Shown: in pieces, positions 23,800 through 34,288 of the stretch | How the letters are laid out: each line of letters opens with the position of its first letter | Numbering within the stretch: the stretch's first letter is position 1 | Origin: Omnitrophica bacterium RIFCSPHIGHO2_02_FULL_51_18 | GTDB lineage: Bacteria > Omnitrophota > Gorgyraeia > 2-02-FULL-51-18 | NCBI GenBank assembly: GCA_001804125.1 | Contig: MHFI01000037.1 | Span: 6,877 to 42,257, forward strand | Direction: 5' to 3' | Length of the DNA: 35,381 nucleotides | Translations under genes and position numbers: made by a program | Notes under the pieces: generated by a model | Seen by the model: only the letters and a program-made list of their open reading frames with translations | What the model was told of the DNA's origin: nothing | Database searches by the model: none

Positions 23800-25281
23800 C
23801 TAGGGTAAATCCGTGGCGCCCATCAGATATTCGTCCACCGCTCGAGCGGCACCCCGCCCTTCATTAATGGCCCAAACCACAAGACTCTGCCCACGGCGCA
23901 TGTCACCGGCGGCAAAAACACCCCTTACACTTGTCGCAAACTTTCCGTATTCGGCTTTTACGTTTGAGCGTTCATCCTGCTCGACGCCCAGGCCCTTGAG
24001 GACTGTCTCCTCAGGTCCCAGGAACCCCATCGCCAAAAGCACAAGATCCGCCCGAAACGATTTTTCAGAACCCGCAACTTCCCTGGGAACAAACCGTCCC
24101 TTATCGTCCTTCCGCCACTCCACATTCACGATCTGGATTTCTTTCACGCGGCCGTTCGAGTCACCGGCAAATTTCTTGGCCGTCACAAGGTACTGCCGCG
24201 GATCAGCGCCAAAAACCTCAGCCGCCTCTTCCTGGCCATAATCCAGTTTGTAAACTTTCGGCCATTGCGGCCACGGATTGTCGGGCGCGCGCTCGAGCGG
24301 CGGTTTGTCCATAATTTCAAGCTGAATCAGGCTCTTGCATTTATGACGCATCGAGGTCGCCGCACAGTCGGTGCCGGTGTCGCCGCCGCCGATAATGATC
24401 ACGTGCTTGCCTTCGGCGGAAACGAAGCTTCCATTTTTCTTTCCGTCCAGCAGGCTCTTTGTGTTCGCGTGCAAAAATTCCATCGCAAAATGAATGCCCT
24501 TAAGGCTTCGGCCTTCTATCGGAAGATCACGAGGTTTTGTGGCGCCGCCGCAAAGAACGGCGGCATCAAATTCTTTGAGCAGCTTTCCGGCCGGATAGTT
24601 TTTCCCCACTTCGGTGTTTGTGATAAATTTCACGCCTTCCTTGGCCAAGAGGTCCACGCGCCGCTGGACCACCTTCTTATCCAGTTTCGGGTTGGGAATC
24701 CCATACATCAGGAGCCCACCGATACGGTCCGCCCGTTCGAAACAAGTCACCGTGTGCCCGGCCCTATTGAGCTGCGCCGCGCACGCAAGGCCTGCCGGGC
24801 CGGAGCCCACTACCGCCACTTTTTTGCCGGTGCGTTTCCCGGGCGGCTCGGCGGGTACCCAACCCTCCTCGAACCCCTTGTCAATGATTGCGCATTCTAT
24901 GTTTTTGATCGTGACAGGCGGTTCGTTGATCCCGAGCACGCACGAACCCTCGCACGGCGCGGGACAAACCCGGCCGGTGAATTCAGGAAAATTATTGGTT
25001 TTATGAAGGCGCCCCAACGCTTCGTGCCAGAGCCCGCGAAACACCAGGTCGTTCCATTCGGGGATCAGATTGTTGACCGGACACCCTTGCGCCATGCCCG
25101 CCAAAAGCGTGCCCGTGTGGCAGAAAGGAATGCCGCAATCCATGCACCGGGATCCTTGAGCCCGGAGCTTGTCTTCGGGCATGTACAGATGAAATTCTGC
25201 CCAGTCTTTCAGTCGCTCAAGCGATGGCTTATCTTTAGGAAGCTCACGTGCGATCTCTTTAAACCCTGTTGGTTTGCCCAT
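23800..25281 (-). CDS. gltD: Glutamate synthase small (beta) subunit
   Basis: The subunit supplies NADPH electrons, via FAD and FeS clusters, to GltB for glutamate synthesis from glutamine and 2-oxoglutarate. Cysteine clusters in the N-terminal part are [10 protein letters not shown] and CPAPCEGSC. The FAD fold [18 protein letters not shown] is near residue 155. The NADPH fold [16 protein letters not shown] and the FAD end motif [23 protein letters not shown] follow. The length of 493 residues is typical. It lies downstream of gltB, separated by about 108 nt carrying repeat copy 5. Confidence 0.96.
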   Translation of the reverse strand: MGKPTGFKEIARELPKDKPSLERLKDWAEFHLYMPEDKLRAQGSRCMDCGIPFCHTGTLLAGMAQGCPVNNLIPEWNDLVFRGLWHEALGRLHKTNNFPEFTGRVCPAPCEGSCVLGINEPPVTIKNIECAIIDKGFEEGWVPAEPPGKRTGKKVAVVGSGPAGLACAAQLNRAGHTVTCFERADRIGGLLMYGIPNPKLDKKVVQRRVDLLAKEGVKFITNTEVGKNYPAGKLLKEFDAAVLCGGATKPRDLPIEGRSLKGIHFAMEFLHANTKSLLDGKKNGSFVSAEGKHVIIIGGGDTGTDCAATSMRHKCKSLIQLEIMDKPPLERAPDNPWPQWPKVYKLDYGQEEAAEVFGADPRQYLVTAKKFAGDSNGRVKEIQIVNVEWRKDDKGRFVPREVAGSEKSFRADLVLLAMGFLGPEETVLKGLGVEQDERSNVKAEYGKFATSVRGVFAAGDMRRGQSLVVWAINEGRGAARAVDEYLMGATDLP

Positions 25282-25300
25282 AATTTATGTTCCGTTTGTT

Positions 25301-25374
25301 GTCATTTCGAACGAAGTGAGAAATCTCATAATCTATGTGATGAGATCTCTCGTCGCTACGCTCCTCGAGATGAC
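25301..25374. repeat. Intergenic palindromic repeat, copy 5
   Basis: This is the plain form of the family: GTCATTTCGA...GTGAGAAATCTCATAA and GATGAGATCTCTCGTC...CTCGAGATGAC, with no nested GC-rich insert at the CGAG or CTTCG points used in other copies. It lies between gltB and gltD. Confidence 0.85.
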
Positions 25375-25389
25375 AATCTGTTTAATACA

Positions 25390-28300
25390 CTAGTTTCCGC
25401 CCACGCGGGATAGATCGCGGGCATTCTCCTGGAATGCCGCCATAATAGCTTCTTCGCCGCTCATACCTAAACCCTTCACGCGTTCGAGAGACTGAAGCAC
25501 GCGCTTGTAATCTTTCGGCATGACTTTTACAAATTGGGGGACCATTTCTTTCCAGAGATTCAAAATATTTTTTGCGAGACTGCTGTTCGTATATTTTAAG
25601 TGACACTCAATCATTCCGCGCACTTCTTCGATTTCCTCTTTGTTTTCCAACCGTTCAAGCTCTACCATCTGCCGATTGCAACGCGCCGAAAAAGTTCCGG
25701 CCGCGTCCAACACATACGCAACGCCGCCCGACATGCCGGCCGCGAAATTCCGGCCCGTAGGCCCCAGCACCACGACACGCCCGCCCGTCATGTATTCGCA
25801 GCCATGGTCCCCGACCGATTCGACCACCGCACGGGCGCCGCTATTTCGCACGCAGAATCTCTCACCGGCCATGCCGCGGACATAAGCCTCGCCGCTCGTG
25901 GCGCCGTAAAACGCAACGTTTCCTATAATAATGTTCTCTTCGGGTTTAAACGTGGCCTTTGCCGGGGGATAAACAATGATCTTTCCTCCCGACAATCCCT
26001 TGCCCACGTAGTCATTCGCATCGCCCTCCAGTTCCAGTGTGATGCCCCGGGGCACAAACGCGCCGAAGCTCTGGCCCGCGGATCCCGTAAATTTAAGATG
26101 GATCGTGTCCTCCGGCAGACCTTCGGCCCCGTAGCGGCGCGTGAGCTCGCTCCCTAGAATCGTGCCGACCACGCGATTCACATTTTGGATGGGAAGCGCC
26201 GCGCGCACGGGTTTTCCTTCACGGAGCGCCGGCTCGCATAATTTCAAAAGCGTCGTGTTGTCCAGCGCTTTGTCGAGCCCGTGATCCTGCGGAATCTGGC
26301 AGTACCGCCCGACGTCCGGCGGAACATCGGGTTGATAGAGAATCTTTGACAAGTCGATGCCTTGGGTCTTCCAGTGGTCAATCGCCTTTCTCGGCTCCAA
26401 CCGGTCGGTGCGGCCGACCATCTCGTTTACGGACCGGAAGCCGAGCTTCGCCATGATCTCGCGCACTTCCTGAGCGATGCAATGCATGAAATTCACGACA
26501 TGCTCCGGGTCTCCGGTAAATTTTCCGCGGAGCTCGGGGTCCTGCGTCGCGACACCCACCGGGCAGGTGTTTAAATGGCACACGCGCATCATGATGCAGC
26601 CCAGCACGACGAGCGGGGACGTCGCAAATCCAAATTCCTCGGCGCCTAGGAGCGCGGCAATCACGACATCACGTCCTGTCTTGAGCTGTCCATCCGTCTC
26701 GACCGCGATACGGCTTCTCAGATTATTCAACACAAGCGTCTGGTGAGTCTCCGCAAGGCCCAGTTCCCACGGCGCTCCCGCATGCTTGATGCTGGAAAGC
26801 GGCGACGCGCCGGTTCCGCCGTCATGGCCGCTGATCAGAACGACATCCGCATGTGCTTTGGCGACGCCCGCCGCAATCGTGCCCACCCCCACTTCGGCAA
26901 CGAGCTTCACGCTGATCCGGGCATGAGGGTTGGCGTTTTTAAGATCATGGATAAGCTCTGCCAGGTCTTCGATCGAATAAATGTCATGATGCGGAGGCGG
27001 AGAGATAAGCCCCACGCCCGGCGTGGAAAGACGCACTTTCGCGATCCACGGATAAACCTTGGCGCCGGGAAGCTGGCCGCCCTCGCCGGGCTTGGCGCCC
27101 TGGGCCATCTTGATTTGAAGCTCTCTTGCTTTGACCAAATAAAGGCTCGTGACACCAAAACGGCCCGAAGCGACCTGCTTAATCGCGCTGTTTTTGGAGT
27201 CGCCGTTCGGCAAAGGAACATAACGGAGAGGATCTTCGCCGCCCTCGCCGGTATTGCTCTTTCCGCCGATCCGGTTCATCGCCACGGCCAGGCTTTCATG
27301 CGCTTCCTTGCTGATAGAGCCGTAGGACATGGCGCCTGTCTTGAAGCGCTTTACAATCGCTTCCACGGGTTCCACTTCTTCCAACGGAACCGCCTGAGGC
27401 GCAAACTTAAGGTCCAAAAGCCCGCGGATCGTGCAGTAATGCTTCGACTGGTCATCCACGGCCTGCGAGTACTCTTTAAAAACTTTGTAGTCATTGGTGC
27501 GGCAGGCCAGCTGGAGCTTATGGACCGTCTCCGGATTGAAAAGATGGTACTCGCCGTCCTTTCTCCACTGATACTGCCCGCCGGGGTCCAGCACGGCGCC
27601 GTTCACCTGCCGCTCAGGAAATGCGTGACGGTGACGCCTCAGGATTTCCTCGGCGATTTCACGGATTCCGACGCCCTCAATCCTCGATTCCGTCCATGTA
27701 AAATATTTGTCGATGACACTGTGATTCAAGCCCACCGCTTCAAAAATCTGCGCGCCGCGATAGCTCTGGATCGTTGAGATCCCCATCTTCGACATTGTCT
27801 TCACGACGCCTTTGGCAACGGCCTTCGCGTAATTTTTTATAGCCGTCTTATGATCCATGTTCGTCAAAATCCCCTGACGAATCATGTCGTCCAGGGTCTC
27901 AAAAGCCAAATAGGGGTTGAGTGCGCCGGCGCCGTAGCCGATCAAAAGCGCGAAGTGATGGACCTCGCGCGGCTCGCCGGACTCGAGCACCAAACCGGCT
28001 TGGGTGCGCGTGCCTTCACGGATCAGGTGATGATGAAGTCCCGAGACCGCCAAAAGCGCCGGTATCGCCGCTGTGTCATGACTCACGCCGCGATCGGACA
28101 TGATAAGCAGATTCACGCCGTCCTTGATCGCGCGGCTCGCCTTCTTGTAAATTTTCTCCAACGCCGCCTCAAGCGCCTTGCCCCCTCCGGCCGCACGGTA
28201 GAGGATGGGCAGTGTTATGGATTTAAATCCGGGCTCCTTGACGTGGCGAAGCTTCTCAAACTCCTCGTTCGTCAGAATCGGGCTCTTCAGCTTGATGCGC

Positions 28301-29991
28301 CGGCAGCTCCCGGGTTGAGGGTCCAGGAGGTTTCCTTCGGTGCCGATCGTGGTTTCCGTCGAGGTGATGATTTCCTCACGGATGCAGTCAATCGGGGGAT
28401 TGGTCACCTGCGCGAAGAGCTGCTTGAAATAATTGTAAAGAAGCTGGGGCCTGTTCGACAAAACAGCCAAGGGCGTGTCGGTGCCCATCGAGCCGACAGC
28501 CTCCACGCCGTCTTTTGCCATCGGGGCCATGAGCATCCGGACATCTTCAAAGGTGTACCCAAACGCCTGCTGGCGCAATAAAACCGTCGCGTGATCCAGC
28601 GCATGCACATGCGGCGGCTCAGGCAGGTCCTCAAGCTTAATCAAGTTTTCGCCCAGCCATTGGCGATAAGGGTGCTCGGCCGCAATTTTTTCTTTAAGCT
28701 CTTCGTCATCGACGATACGGCCTTCTTCAGTATCAATCAAAAACATGCGTCCGGGCTGCAGACGGCCCTTCTGTAAAATTCTCTCGGGCTCAATCGCCAG
28801 CACGCCCACCTCCGACGCCATCACCACCAGACCGTCCTTGGTGACATAGTAACGCGAAGGCCTCAAACCGTTTCTGTCAAGCACCGCCCCTATTTTCGTG
28901 CCGTCGGTAAATGCAATTGACGCCGGGCCGTCCCAAGGCTCCATGAGACAGCTATGGTATTCATAAAATGCTTTCTTCTCATCGCCCATGCTCTCGTGAT
29001 TCGACCAGGGTTCGGGAATCATCATCATGACCGCATGCGGCAGCGAACGGCCGCCGAGCACCAAAAACTCAAGGCAGTTGTCAAACATCGCAGAGTCCGA
29101 GCCATCGTCGCAGATCACGGGAAGAATTTTTTTGATGTCATCGCCGAAAAGGCCTGACCGGCAAATCGCCTGTCGGGCATGCATCCAGTTCACATTGCCG
29201 CGAAGCGTGTTGATTTCCCCGTTGTGCGCGATATAGCGGTAGGGGTGCGCCCTTTCCCAGCTCGGGAAGGTATTCGTGCTGAACCTGGAATGCACCAGCG
29301 CCAGCGCGGATTCAACCAAAGGATCCCTTAGATCCGGATAGAACATCTCCACCTGCTCCGACATCAGCATCCCTTTGTAAACCAGCGTCCTGCAGGAAAG
29401 GCTCGCCACATAAAAGTACTGCCCGCCTTTCAGCTTGCCGGAATACCGGATCGCGTTTTCCAACTGCCGGCGGAGCACATACAGCTTTCGCTCGAACCTC
29501 ATCAACTCCTTGATCTTGGGATTCTTTCCGATGAACGCCTGCTTCATGAAAGGCTCGGAAGCCTTCGCGGTGGGACCCAGCGGCGTGTTGTTCACGGGAA
29601 CGGTGCGCCAACCCAAGAAACTCTGGCCTTCCTGCCTGACAATAGACTCAAAAAGCTTCGTGCATTCTGCCCTTTCTTCGGCGTCCTGGGGAAGCGACAC
29701 CATCGCAACGCCATATTCGCCGGCCTCCGGCAGCCTGATGCCCGCATGCGCCGCCGCGTCTTTTAGGAAATGATGGGGAATCTGCAGAAGGATCCCGGCG
29801 CCGTCGCCGGTATTGGCCTCGCAACCGCAGGCGCCGCGGTGCCGCAGGTTATTTAAAACCGTAAGCGCTTGCTGCACAATCTGATGCGACTTGCGGCCTT
29901 TGACATCCACGACAAATCCAACGCCGCAGCTGTCCTTTTCGAAAGAGGGGTTATAAAGTCCTTGTTGAGAAGGCACGTCTTTTCTTTTCAT
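25390..29991 (-). CDS. gltB: Glutamate synthase large (alpha) subunit
   Basis: GltB transfers the glutamine amide to 2-oxoglutarate. It is a 1533-residue four-domain protein. The N-terminal glutaminase nucleophile is Cys22 in DSCGVGFV, so a 21-residue propeptide is expected to be removed. The central and FMN domains include [33 protein letters not shown] and [12 protein letters not shown]. The [3Fe-4S] cysteines are about Cys1132, Cys1138 and Cys1143 in [16 protein letters not shown]. The C-terminal beta-helix ([17 protein letters not shown]) is complete. It starts close to a promoter at 30018-30047. It is an intact bacterial-type enzyme. Confidence 0.97.
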   Translation of the reverse strand: MKRKDVPSQQGLYNPSFEKDSCGVGFVVDVKGRKSHQIVQQALTVLNNLRHRGACGCEANTGDGAGILLQIPHHFLKDAAAHAGIRLPEAGEYGVAMVSLPQDAEERAECTKLFESIVRQEGQSFLGWRTVPVNNTPLGPTAKASEPFMKQAFIGKNPKIKELMRFERKLYVLRRQLENAIRYSGKLKGGQYFYVASLSCRTLVYKGMLMSEQVEMFYPDLRDPLVESALALVHSRFSTNTFPSWERAHPYRYIAHNGEINTLRGNVNWMHARQAICRSGLFGDDIKKILPVICDDGSDSAMFDNCLEFLVLGGRSLPHAVMMMIPEPWSNHESMGDEKKAFYEYHSCLMEPWDGPASIAFTDGTKIGAVLDRNGLRPSRYYVTKDGLVVMASEVGVLAIEPERILQKGRLQPGRMFLIDTEEGRIVDDEELKEKIAAEHPYRQWLGENLIKLEDLPEPPHVHALDHATVLLRQQAFGYTFEDVRMLMAPMAKDGVEAVGSMGTDTPLAVLSNRPQLLYNYFKQLFAQVTNPPIDCIREEIITSTETTIGTEGNLLDPQPGSCRRIKLKSPILTNEEFEKLRHVKEPGFKSITLPILYRAAGGGKALEAALEKIYKKASRAIKDGVNLLIMSDRGVSHDTAAIPALLAVSGLHHHLIREGTRTQAGLVLESGEPREVHHFALLIGYGAGALNPYLAFETLDDMIRQGILTNMDHKTAIKNYAKAVAKGVVKTMSKMGISTIQSYRGAQIFEAVGLNHSVIDKYFTWTESRIEGVGIREIAEEILRRHRHAFPERQVNGAVLDPGGQYQWRKDGEYHLFNPETVHKLQLACRTNDYKVFKEYSQAVDDQSKHYCTIRGLLDLKFAPQAVPLEEVEPVEAIVKRFKTGAMSYGSISKEAHESLAVAMNRIGGKSNTGEGGEDPLRYVPLPNGDSKNSAIKQVASGRFGVTSLYLVKARELQIKMAQGAKPGEGGQLPGAKVYPWIAKVRLSTPGVGLISPPPHHDIYSIEDLAELIHDLKNANPHARISVKLVAEVGVGTIAAGVAKAHADVVLISGHDGGTGASPLSSIKHAGAPWELGLAETHQTLVLNNLRSRIAVETDGQLKTGRDVVIAALLGAEEFGFATSPLVVLGCIMMRVCHLNTCPVGVATQDPELRGKFTGDPEHVVNFMHCIAQEVREIMAKLGFRSVNEMVGRTDRLEPRKAIDHWKTQGIDLSKILYQPDVPPDVGRYCQIPQDHGLDKALDNTTLLKLCEPALREGKPVRAALPIQNVNRVVGTILGSELTRRYGAEGLPEDTIHLKFTGSAGQSFGAFVPRGITLELEGDANDYVGKGLSGGKIIVYPPAKATFKPEENIIIGNVAFYGATSGEAYVRGMAGERFCVRNSGARAVVESVGDHGCEYMTGGRVVVLGPTGRNFAAGMSGGVAYVLDAAGTFSARCNRQMVELERLENKEEIEEVRGMIECHLKYTNSSLAKNILNLWKEMVPQFVKVMPKDYKRVLQSLERVKGLGMSGEEAIMAAFQENARDLSRVGGN

Positions 29992-30017
29992 GAAAATACC
30001 TTTAGGTCAAATTCTTT

Positions 30018-30047
30018 AGTATACCAACAAGTATTTTAGACTTTCAA
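30018..30047 (-). promoter_or_regulatory. Likely promoter for gltB
   Basis: On the minus strand TTGAAA (30042-30047) and TATACT (30018-30023) are spaced by 18 nt, about 27 nt before the gltB ATG. The -35 lies in the last codons of the upstream oxidoreductase gene. No clear operator is seen. Confidence 0.55.
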
Positions 30048-31064
30048 TACGATTTTACCGAAGTTCTGGCGGGATTCCATGCGGCGGTGCGCTTCCTGGG
30101 CTTCCTTGAGACCGAATACCTGGTCAATCGTGGGACTCAAATGCCCCGACTCGACAAGCTCCAACACCTTCAGAAACTCCGCAAAACTTCCCATATAGGA
30201 GCCGAGGAGACTGAGCTGTCTCGAATAAAGAGCGCGGATATCGACCTCCGCTTTGGGGCCGGACGTGGCGCCGCAAGTCACCATGCGGCCGCCGCGGGCC
30301 AGCGACAAGAGATTCCTCTGCCAAGTCTCGGGACCGATGTGCTCAAACACCACGTCTACGCCGAGGCCGTGTGTCAGTTCCTTGATCTCTTCGGCAAAAT
30401 TCTTTGTCTTATACAGAATCACTTCATCGGCGCCCAGTTTTTTTGCACGCGCCACTTTTTTATAATCGCCCACCGTCGTATAAACCGTGGCGCCCAGGAA
30501 TTTTGCGATTTGAATCGCCGCCGACCCGATGCCGGAGCCCGCCGCGTGCACCAGCACCCTTTCCCCGGGCTTAAGATTCGCGCGCGTGACAAGCATGTGG
30601 TAGGCCGTGAGGGATGCCAACGGGACCGAGGCCCATTCTTCAAACGAGTATTTTCCAGACACCGGAACCACCCAGCGCTCATCCACCGCGATTTTTTCGG
30701 CATAACCGCCCTGCGTCTGTAAACCGATGATGCGGAATTCCGGCGAATAGCTGTCCCTGGATTCAAAAACTTCCGGCGCAGTGGGCGGGATCTGACCGGG
30801 CGAAACCACCACCCGGTCGCCTTTCTTAAAACGCTTGACCCCTTTTCCGGCATCCAGGATCACGCCTGAAATGTCCGATCCGGGAATATGGGGCATCGGA
30901 ATCGTAACTCCCGGCAGGCCTTTTCTGGCCCAAATGTCGAGGTGATTCAAAGCGCAGGCCTTGACGGCGACCAAGACGTCATTAAAACCGATGGCCGGGT
31001 CCTGGAAGGGGCCGTATTTCAGGACTTCCGGACCGCCGTGTTTTTCGAAGTAAACCGCTTTCAT
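30036..31064 (-). CDS. MDR-family NADPH:quinone oxidoreductase / alcohol dehydrogenase-like
   Basis: This is a medium-chain dehydrogenase/reductase of 342 residues. The N-terminal catalytic domain has VKACALNHLDIWARKGLPG and PGSDISGVILDAG. The Rossmann part has VLVHAAGSGIGSAAIQIAKFLGATVYTT (NADP-binding AxGxxG type). The four-cysteine structural zinc loop of classic alcohol dehydrogenases is not visible. This favours the quinone-oxidoreductase or zeta-crystallin branch, although Cys and His in CALNH could bind a catalytic zinc. The substrate cannot be deduced. Between its start and pepA there is an inverted repeat at 31078-31147. Confidence 0.85.
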   Translation of the reverse strand: MKAVYFEKHGGPEVLKYGPFQDPAIGFNDVLVAVKACALNHLDIWARKGLPGVTIPMPHIPGSDISGVILDAGKGVKRFKKGDRVVVSPGQIPPTAPEVFESRDSYSPEFRIIGLQTQGGYAEKIAVDERWVVPVSGKYSFEEWASVPLASLTAYHMLVTRANLKPGERVLVHAAGSGIGSAAIQIAKFLGATVYTTVGDYKKVARAKKLGADEVILYKTKNFAEEIKELTHGLGVDVVFEHIGPETWQRNLLSLARGGRMVTCGATSGPKAEVDIRALYSRQLSLLGSYMGSFAEFLKVLELVESGHLSPTIDQVFGLKEAQEAHRRMESRQNFGKIVLKV

Positions 31065-31077
31065 AAGTTTAGCGGGG

Positions 31078-31147
31078 AGCGTAGAGCGTGGAGCGTTTAG
31101 AATAACCTAGGATCATTTTCTTTTCTCCACGCTGAACACTCTACGCT
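31078..31147. repeat. Imperfect inverted repeat (AGCGTAGAGCGTGGAG type)
   Basis: The left part AGCGTAGAGCGTGGAG (31078-31093) is complementary to CTCCACGCT (31125-31133) and CTCTACGCT (31139-31147), with a 5-nt interruption in the right arm. It fills the space between pepA and the oxidoreductase gene. This is a different repeat class from the GTCAT family. Confidence 0.75.
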
Positions 31148-31152
31148 GTACG

Positions 31153-32655
31153 CTATAAATAGCTTTTAATCAGCCGGACAAACAGTCTGACACCGACACC
31201 CGTGGCGCCGATCGGGGAAAGTGTCTTCGGGCCGCCTTCATTCCAGGCGGTCCCCGCGATGTCCAGGTGGGCCCAGGTTTTGGTGTGGTCGGCAAATTCC
31301 TTAAGGAACATGCCCGCCGTAATCGTACCAGCATATTTTTTGCTGATATTCTGAATGTCCGCGTAGGCCGCCTTGATCAGATCAAAATACTCGTCCCACA
31401 GCGGAAGTTCCCAGCAGCGCTCGCCGGCGTATTCACCCGCTCTCCGGATCCGGTCCACAAGCTCCGGGTCCGTGCCCATAAGCCCGGTCGCGAGGTCCGC
31501 AAATGTCGCCGCGCACGAACCGGTCAGCGTCGCGATGTCGATCAGCGCTTTCGGCTTGTATTTGGCGGCATAACTTAAAGCGTCCGCCAATATCAGACGT
31601 CCCTCCGCGTCCGTGTTGAGAACTTCGACTGTCTTCCCGTTTGAAATGGTGATGATGTCCCCCGGGCGCTGGGCGCGGCCTCCCGGCATATTTTCGCAAA
31701 CCGGCGCCAGGCCCACCACTTTCACCGGAAGCTTGAGATTTGCGACGGCCTTCATCGCGCCGATCACGGCCGCGGCGCCGCACATATCAAATTTCATCTT
31801 GTCCATGTCGTTCGACGGCTTGATTGAAATACCACCCGTGTCAAACGTGATGCCCTTGCCCACCAGCACGATTGGGTTCGAAAACTTGGGTTTCCTCACC
31901 CTATTTTCTAGGATGATAAACCTGGGCTCCTCGGCACTGCCCCTGGACACAGCTAAAATGCCGCCCATCCCGAGCTTCTTAATTTCATTCCTGCCCAGCA
32001 CTTTGCAGCCCAGATTGTTCTTCGCAGCCATTTCCTTCGCGGCATTCGCCAGGCGCGAGGGCGTCATAACATTGGCGGGCTCATTGGAAAGATTTCTGGC
32101 AAACACCACGCCTTCCATCAGCGTCTCGCTTTCCGCGATGGACACCTTAACGGCAGGCGCTTTTTCGGCACGGCCCGAGGCCAGCAAAAACTCGTCCACC
32201 ACCGCCGCAGGAACCGGCTTGGACTTGTACTTGTCAAACCGGTAATTTGAAAGCCGCGCACCCTCCACGGCCGCGCCCGCAATCTCCGCCAGGGAAAATT
32301 TTTCAATCAAGCTGTCCAGATCCAAGCGCGCGTTTTTGTATTTAAACGTCTTGGCCTGCGCCAAAAACTTGGCGGCGGCCTTGCGGACTCGCTCCAGACA
32401 AAATTTGTCCCGTTTCCCAAGCCCGATGAAAAAAACCGCACCCGCGCTTTTCATGAACGGCGCCGGTGTAAAAAACGTTTCCCCGCACTTAAATAAAATT
32501 TTCTTTGCCGACAAAATTTTCTGGAGCGCTTCCTTGGTGTGCGCATCCAGACACGAGGACCTTTTCAAGAAATCCTTATCGCCCTCGAAACAACCGATGC
32601 CCAGGATCTCGACGGTTTTTAAGGGTGGCCGCGAAAGTTCGTAAGTGATTTTCAT
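31153..32655 (-). CDS. pepA: Leucyl aminopeptidase (M17 family)
   Basis: This cytosolic di-metal aminopeptidase removes N-terminal residues from peptides. The M17 signature NTDAEGRL is at about residues 347-354. The metal and substrate site VGKGITFDTGGISIKPS, with MKFDMCGAAAVIGAM, precedes it. DIATLTGSCAATFADLATGLMG follows. An N-terminal regulatory-type domain (residues 1-165) is present, and the total of 500 residues is normal. The start overlaps the upstream small gene by 4 nt (ATGA). It may process peptides imported by the Opp-like system, although the genes are far apart. PepA proteins can also bind DNA as Xer accessory factors in some species, but nothing here shows that. Confidence 0.95.
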   Translation of the reverse strand: MKITYELSRPPLKTVEILGIGCFEGDKDFLKRSSCLDAHTKEALQKILSAKKILFKCGETFFTPAPFMKSAGAVFFIGLGKRDKFCLERVRKAAAKFLAQAKTFKYKNARLDLDSLIEKFSLAEIAGAAVEGARLSNYRFDKYKSKPVPAAVVDEFLLASGRAEKAPAVKVSIAESETLMEGVVFARNLSNEPANVMTPSRLANAAKEMAAKNNLGCKVLGRNEIKKLGMGGILAVSRGSAEEPRFIILENRVRKPKFSNPIVLVGKGITFDTGGISIKPSNDMDKMKFDMCGAAAVIGAMKAVANLKLPVKVVGLAPVCENMPGGRAQRPGDIITISNGKTVEVLNTDAEGRLILADALSYAAKYKPKALIDIATLTGSCAATFADLATGLMGTDPELVDRIRRAGEYAGERCWELPLWDEYFDLIKAAYADIQNISKKYAGTITAGMFLKEFADHTKTWAHLDIAGTAWNEGGPKTLSPIGATGVGVRLFVRLIKSYL

Positions 32656-32996
32656 GGCTTGGATTCTGCAGGCGCTTGCAGGGCGTCTTCCTGCCAGATA
32701 CGCACCTTGAGCGATCCGTTTTTAGAACTTGGCATAGCCTGCACAAGCGACAACGCCTTGTCTTTGGGGATGGACCTTGGAAAATCGAGGCGGATTGTAA
32801 ATTCGTGGGAGACCCTGACACCGCGCTTTTTGAGATTGAGAAGAATTTCGCTGAATTCCTTGGCCCCTTCAAGCGCGTCCCCCCTCACCAAAAACTCGAC
32901 AGCCTTCACAGCCTTCACTTCCCCCAGCCGGCCGGCTACGTCTTCCTTAACGCGCGAGGGAGAAACAAAACTCTGGCTCTCAAAAAATTCTGCCAT
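32652..32996 (-). CDS. Hypothetical protein coupled to pepA
   Basis: I do not recognise this 114-residue protein. It is soluble and without a signal peptide, has mixed charge, and ends in an Ala/Pro tail. A possible alpha/beta arrangement is suggested by alternating hydrophobic stretches (VEFLVRG, VSHEFTIRLDF, SLKVRIWQE). The ATG follows AGGAGGGTTC. That Shine-Dalgarno sequence is the right border of the IS110 element. The stop overlaps the pepA start by 4 nt, indicating joint translation. Its original promoter probably lies on the other side of the IS, at about 34334-34339. Confidence 0.7.
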   Translation of the reverse strand: MAEFFESQSFVSPSRVKEDVAGRLGEVKAVKAVEFLVRGDALEGAKEFSEILLNLKKRGVRVSHEFTIRLDFPRSIPKDKALSLVQAMPSSKNGSLKVRIWQEDALQAPAESKP

Positions 32997-33043
32997 GAAC
33001 CCTCCTATGTTAAAAGTCTAGCTAACTCTACTCTGAGTTACAT

Positions 33044-34072
33044 TCAACCGGCGCAGGGCGCCAGTTTGAATCTTGTAAAGTCCTCAAATACCCAATTATT
33101 TTTAAGAGTGTTGTAAATAATGCCAAGCATCTTCCGGGATGTGGCAATGATAGCCTTGCCGGAACCCTTCTTGGCTTTTAATTTGTCATAGAAGGCACGC
33201 AAGTAAGGGCTGTACCGAATGGCTACAAACGTTGACTGAACAAGGGCCGTTCTGGCAATCTTGTTGCCAAGTTTTGTGATTCGACCGTGTCGAACCGTTT
33301 GGTTTGAGACCCACACTCTTGGCACAATGCCGAAGTAACTTGCCAGGTGCTTTTCATCCTTAAAATCATTGATATTGCCAATCGTGTTTAAAAAAATCGT
33401 GGCGGCTGCATCTCCGATGCCTTTGATACTCGTAAGATTCTTGTGGCCCGGCAGATGCTGGCTACGACTTTTGAGTTCTTCGCCGATCTTGTCAATCGCT
33501 TCATTCAGACTCTTGATCTGAGTGGCGATGATTCCGATTTCAAATTGGCAAGAAGAATTTATTTTAAGCGCCAAGATCCTTTGAAAGCTCTTCTCTGAGG
33601 TAAACATCTCGCGTTTGGTGACGATGCCTTGGGCGTTTAAGATATTGTGGATCTTGTTCTTTAAAGCGGATCTAAGCTTTACGAATTTGTCCCTGGTTCC
33701 GATAAGGCTTGAGATCTGGGAGTCTTCTTCAGTTCTTTGGCGTACTTCAGGGATCATATCCTTGTGAAGAAATTTGGCGATGGTGAATGCATCCTTCTCG
33801 TCGGTTTTTTTGACAGAATTTGAGATCACTTTAAATTGAAAGGGATTGACGATACGAACCCGCTTCACTTTATTCTGTATCTCCCGAACAAAGAAGGCCG
33901 TGTTGCCGGTGGATTCCACCGCCAGCTCGTCGGTTTTCTTTAAAGTGTTCTTGAAATATCCCAGATTCATCCTATTCACCTGATACGTTTTAAATTCATG
34001 CTTTTCTTCTGATTCGTAATAACAGACCGTGAAAGCCGACTTGTGTAGATCTACCCCGATGGACCTTTTCAT
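33044..34072 (-). CDS. IS110-family DEDD transposase/recombinase
   Basis: This 342-residue recombinase has the N-terminal RuvC-like domain (IGVDLHKS) and the C-terminal Transposase_20 domain (LTSIKGIGDAAATIFL). Candidate DEDD residues are Asp8, Glu53 (VESTG), Asp91 and Asp94 (KTDEKDA). The conserved C-terminal block PRVWVSNQT...HGRITKLGNKIARTAL contains Ser256, the likely catalytic serine. The ATG follows GGAGG by 8 nt. IS110 recombinases are known to use a bridge RNA from the element's non-coding end to pick target and donor. A matching RNA candidate lies immediately upstream. The length is usual and no frameshift is seen. Confidence 0.95.
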   Translation of the reverse strand: MKRSIGVDLHKSAFTVCYYESEEKHEFKTYQVNRMNLGYFKNTLKKTDELAVESTGNTAFFVREIQNKVKRVRIVNPFQFKVISNSVKKTDEKDAFTIAKFLHKDMIPEVRQRTEEDSQISSLIGTRDKFVKLRSALKNKIHNILNAQGIVTKREMFTSEKSFQRILALKINSSCQFEIGIIATQIKSLNEAIDKIGEELKSRSQHLPGHKNLTSIKGIGDAAATIFLNTIGNINDFKDEKHLASYFGIVPRVWVSNQTVRHGRITKLGNKIARTALVQSTFVAIRYSPYLRAFYDKLKAKKGSGKAIIATSRKMLGIIYNTLKNNWVFEDFTRFKLAPCAG

Positions 34073-34118
34073 AACTCTTACCTCCGCTTGTTTTTGTTAT
34101 TTACTCGGAGTAGAATTA

Positions 34119-34288
34119 TGAGTCGGTGAACACCATTCTCCTATACGGGGTCATCATGCCCCATGGTGGCGATTCGGTTAGAAGGTTTGAGTTAATCTCC
34201 TTAACGGGGTCACAATGCCCCAAGAAAACGATTCAACCTTTTAACCTATCTACTCCGGGTGGGTTTATTTTAATCCATCCGGAGTATC
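34119..34288 (-). ncRNA. Candidate IS110 bridge RNA
   Basis: Read 5' to 3' on the minus strand there are three parts. A 5' stem-loop has arms TACTCCGGATGG (34275-34286) and CCACCCGGAGTA (34251-34262), with one mismatch. Internal loop 1 is closed by GGTTAAAAGGTT (34235-34246) and AACCTTCTAACC (34176-34187), one mismatch, and is capped by GGGGCATTGTGACCCC (34206-34221). Internal loop 2 is closed by GAATCG/CGACTC (34170-34175 and 34120-34125) and CACCAT/ATGGTG. It is capped by GGGGCATGATGACCCC (34147-34162). The two loops are near-duplicates around TGACCCCGT..AGGAGA. About 170 nt in all, with a stem-loop/loop/loop order like the IS621 bridge RNA (established). Loop 1 would be target-binding, loop 2 donor-binding. 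The exact ends are not known. Confidence 0.72.

Noticed and set aside
2705-25374. CRISPR array made of the recurring palindromic repeats
   Set aside because: The copies are kilobases apart, variable in length, lie singly between genes, and no cas gene is present.
24265-25413. Long plus-strand open frame (382 codons) opposite gltD
   Set aside because: It mirrors a certain gene on the other strand, has Arg/His-rich composition without family motifs, and no ribosome-binding site.
26743-27777. Plus-strand open frame (344 codons) opposite gltB
   Set aside because: It is antisense to an intact, well-conserved gene and has no supporting start signals.
34119-34288. Bridge RNA encoded on the plus strand
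   Set aside because: On the plus strand the guide-like segments would run from core outward, the opposite of the IS621 arrangement, and the RNA would be antisense to the transposase leader.
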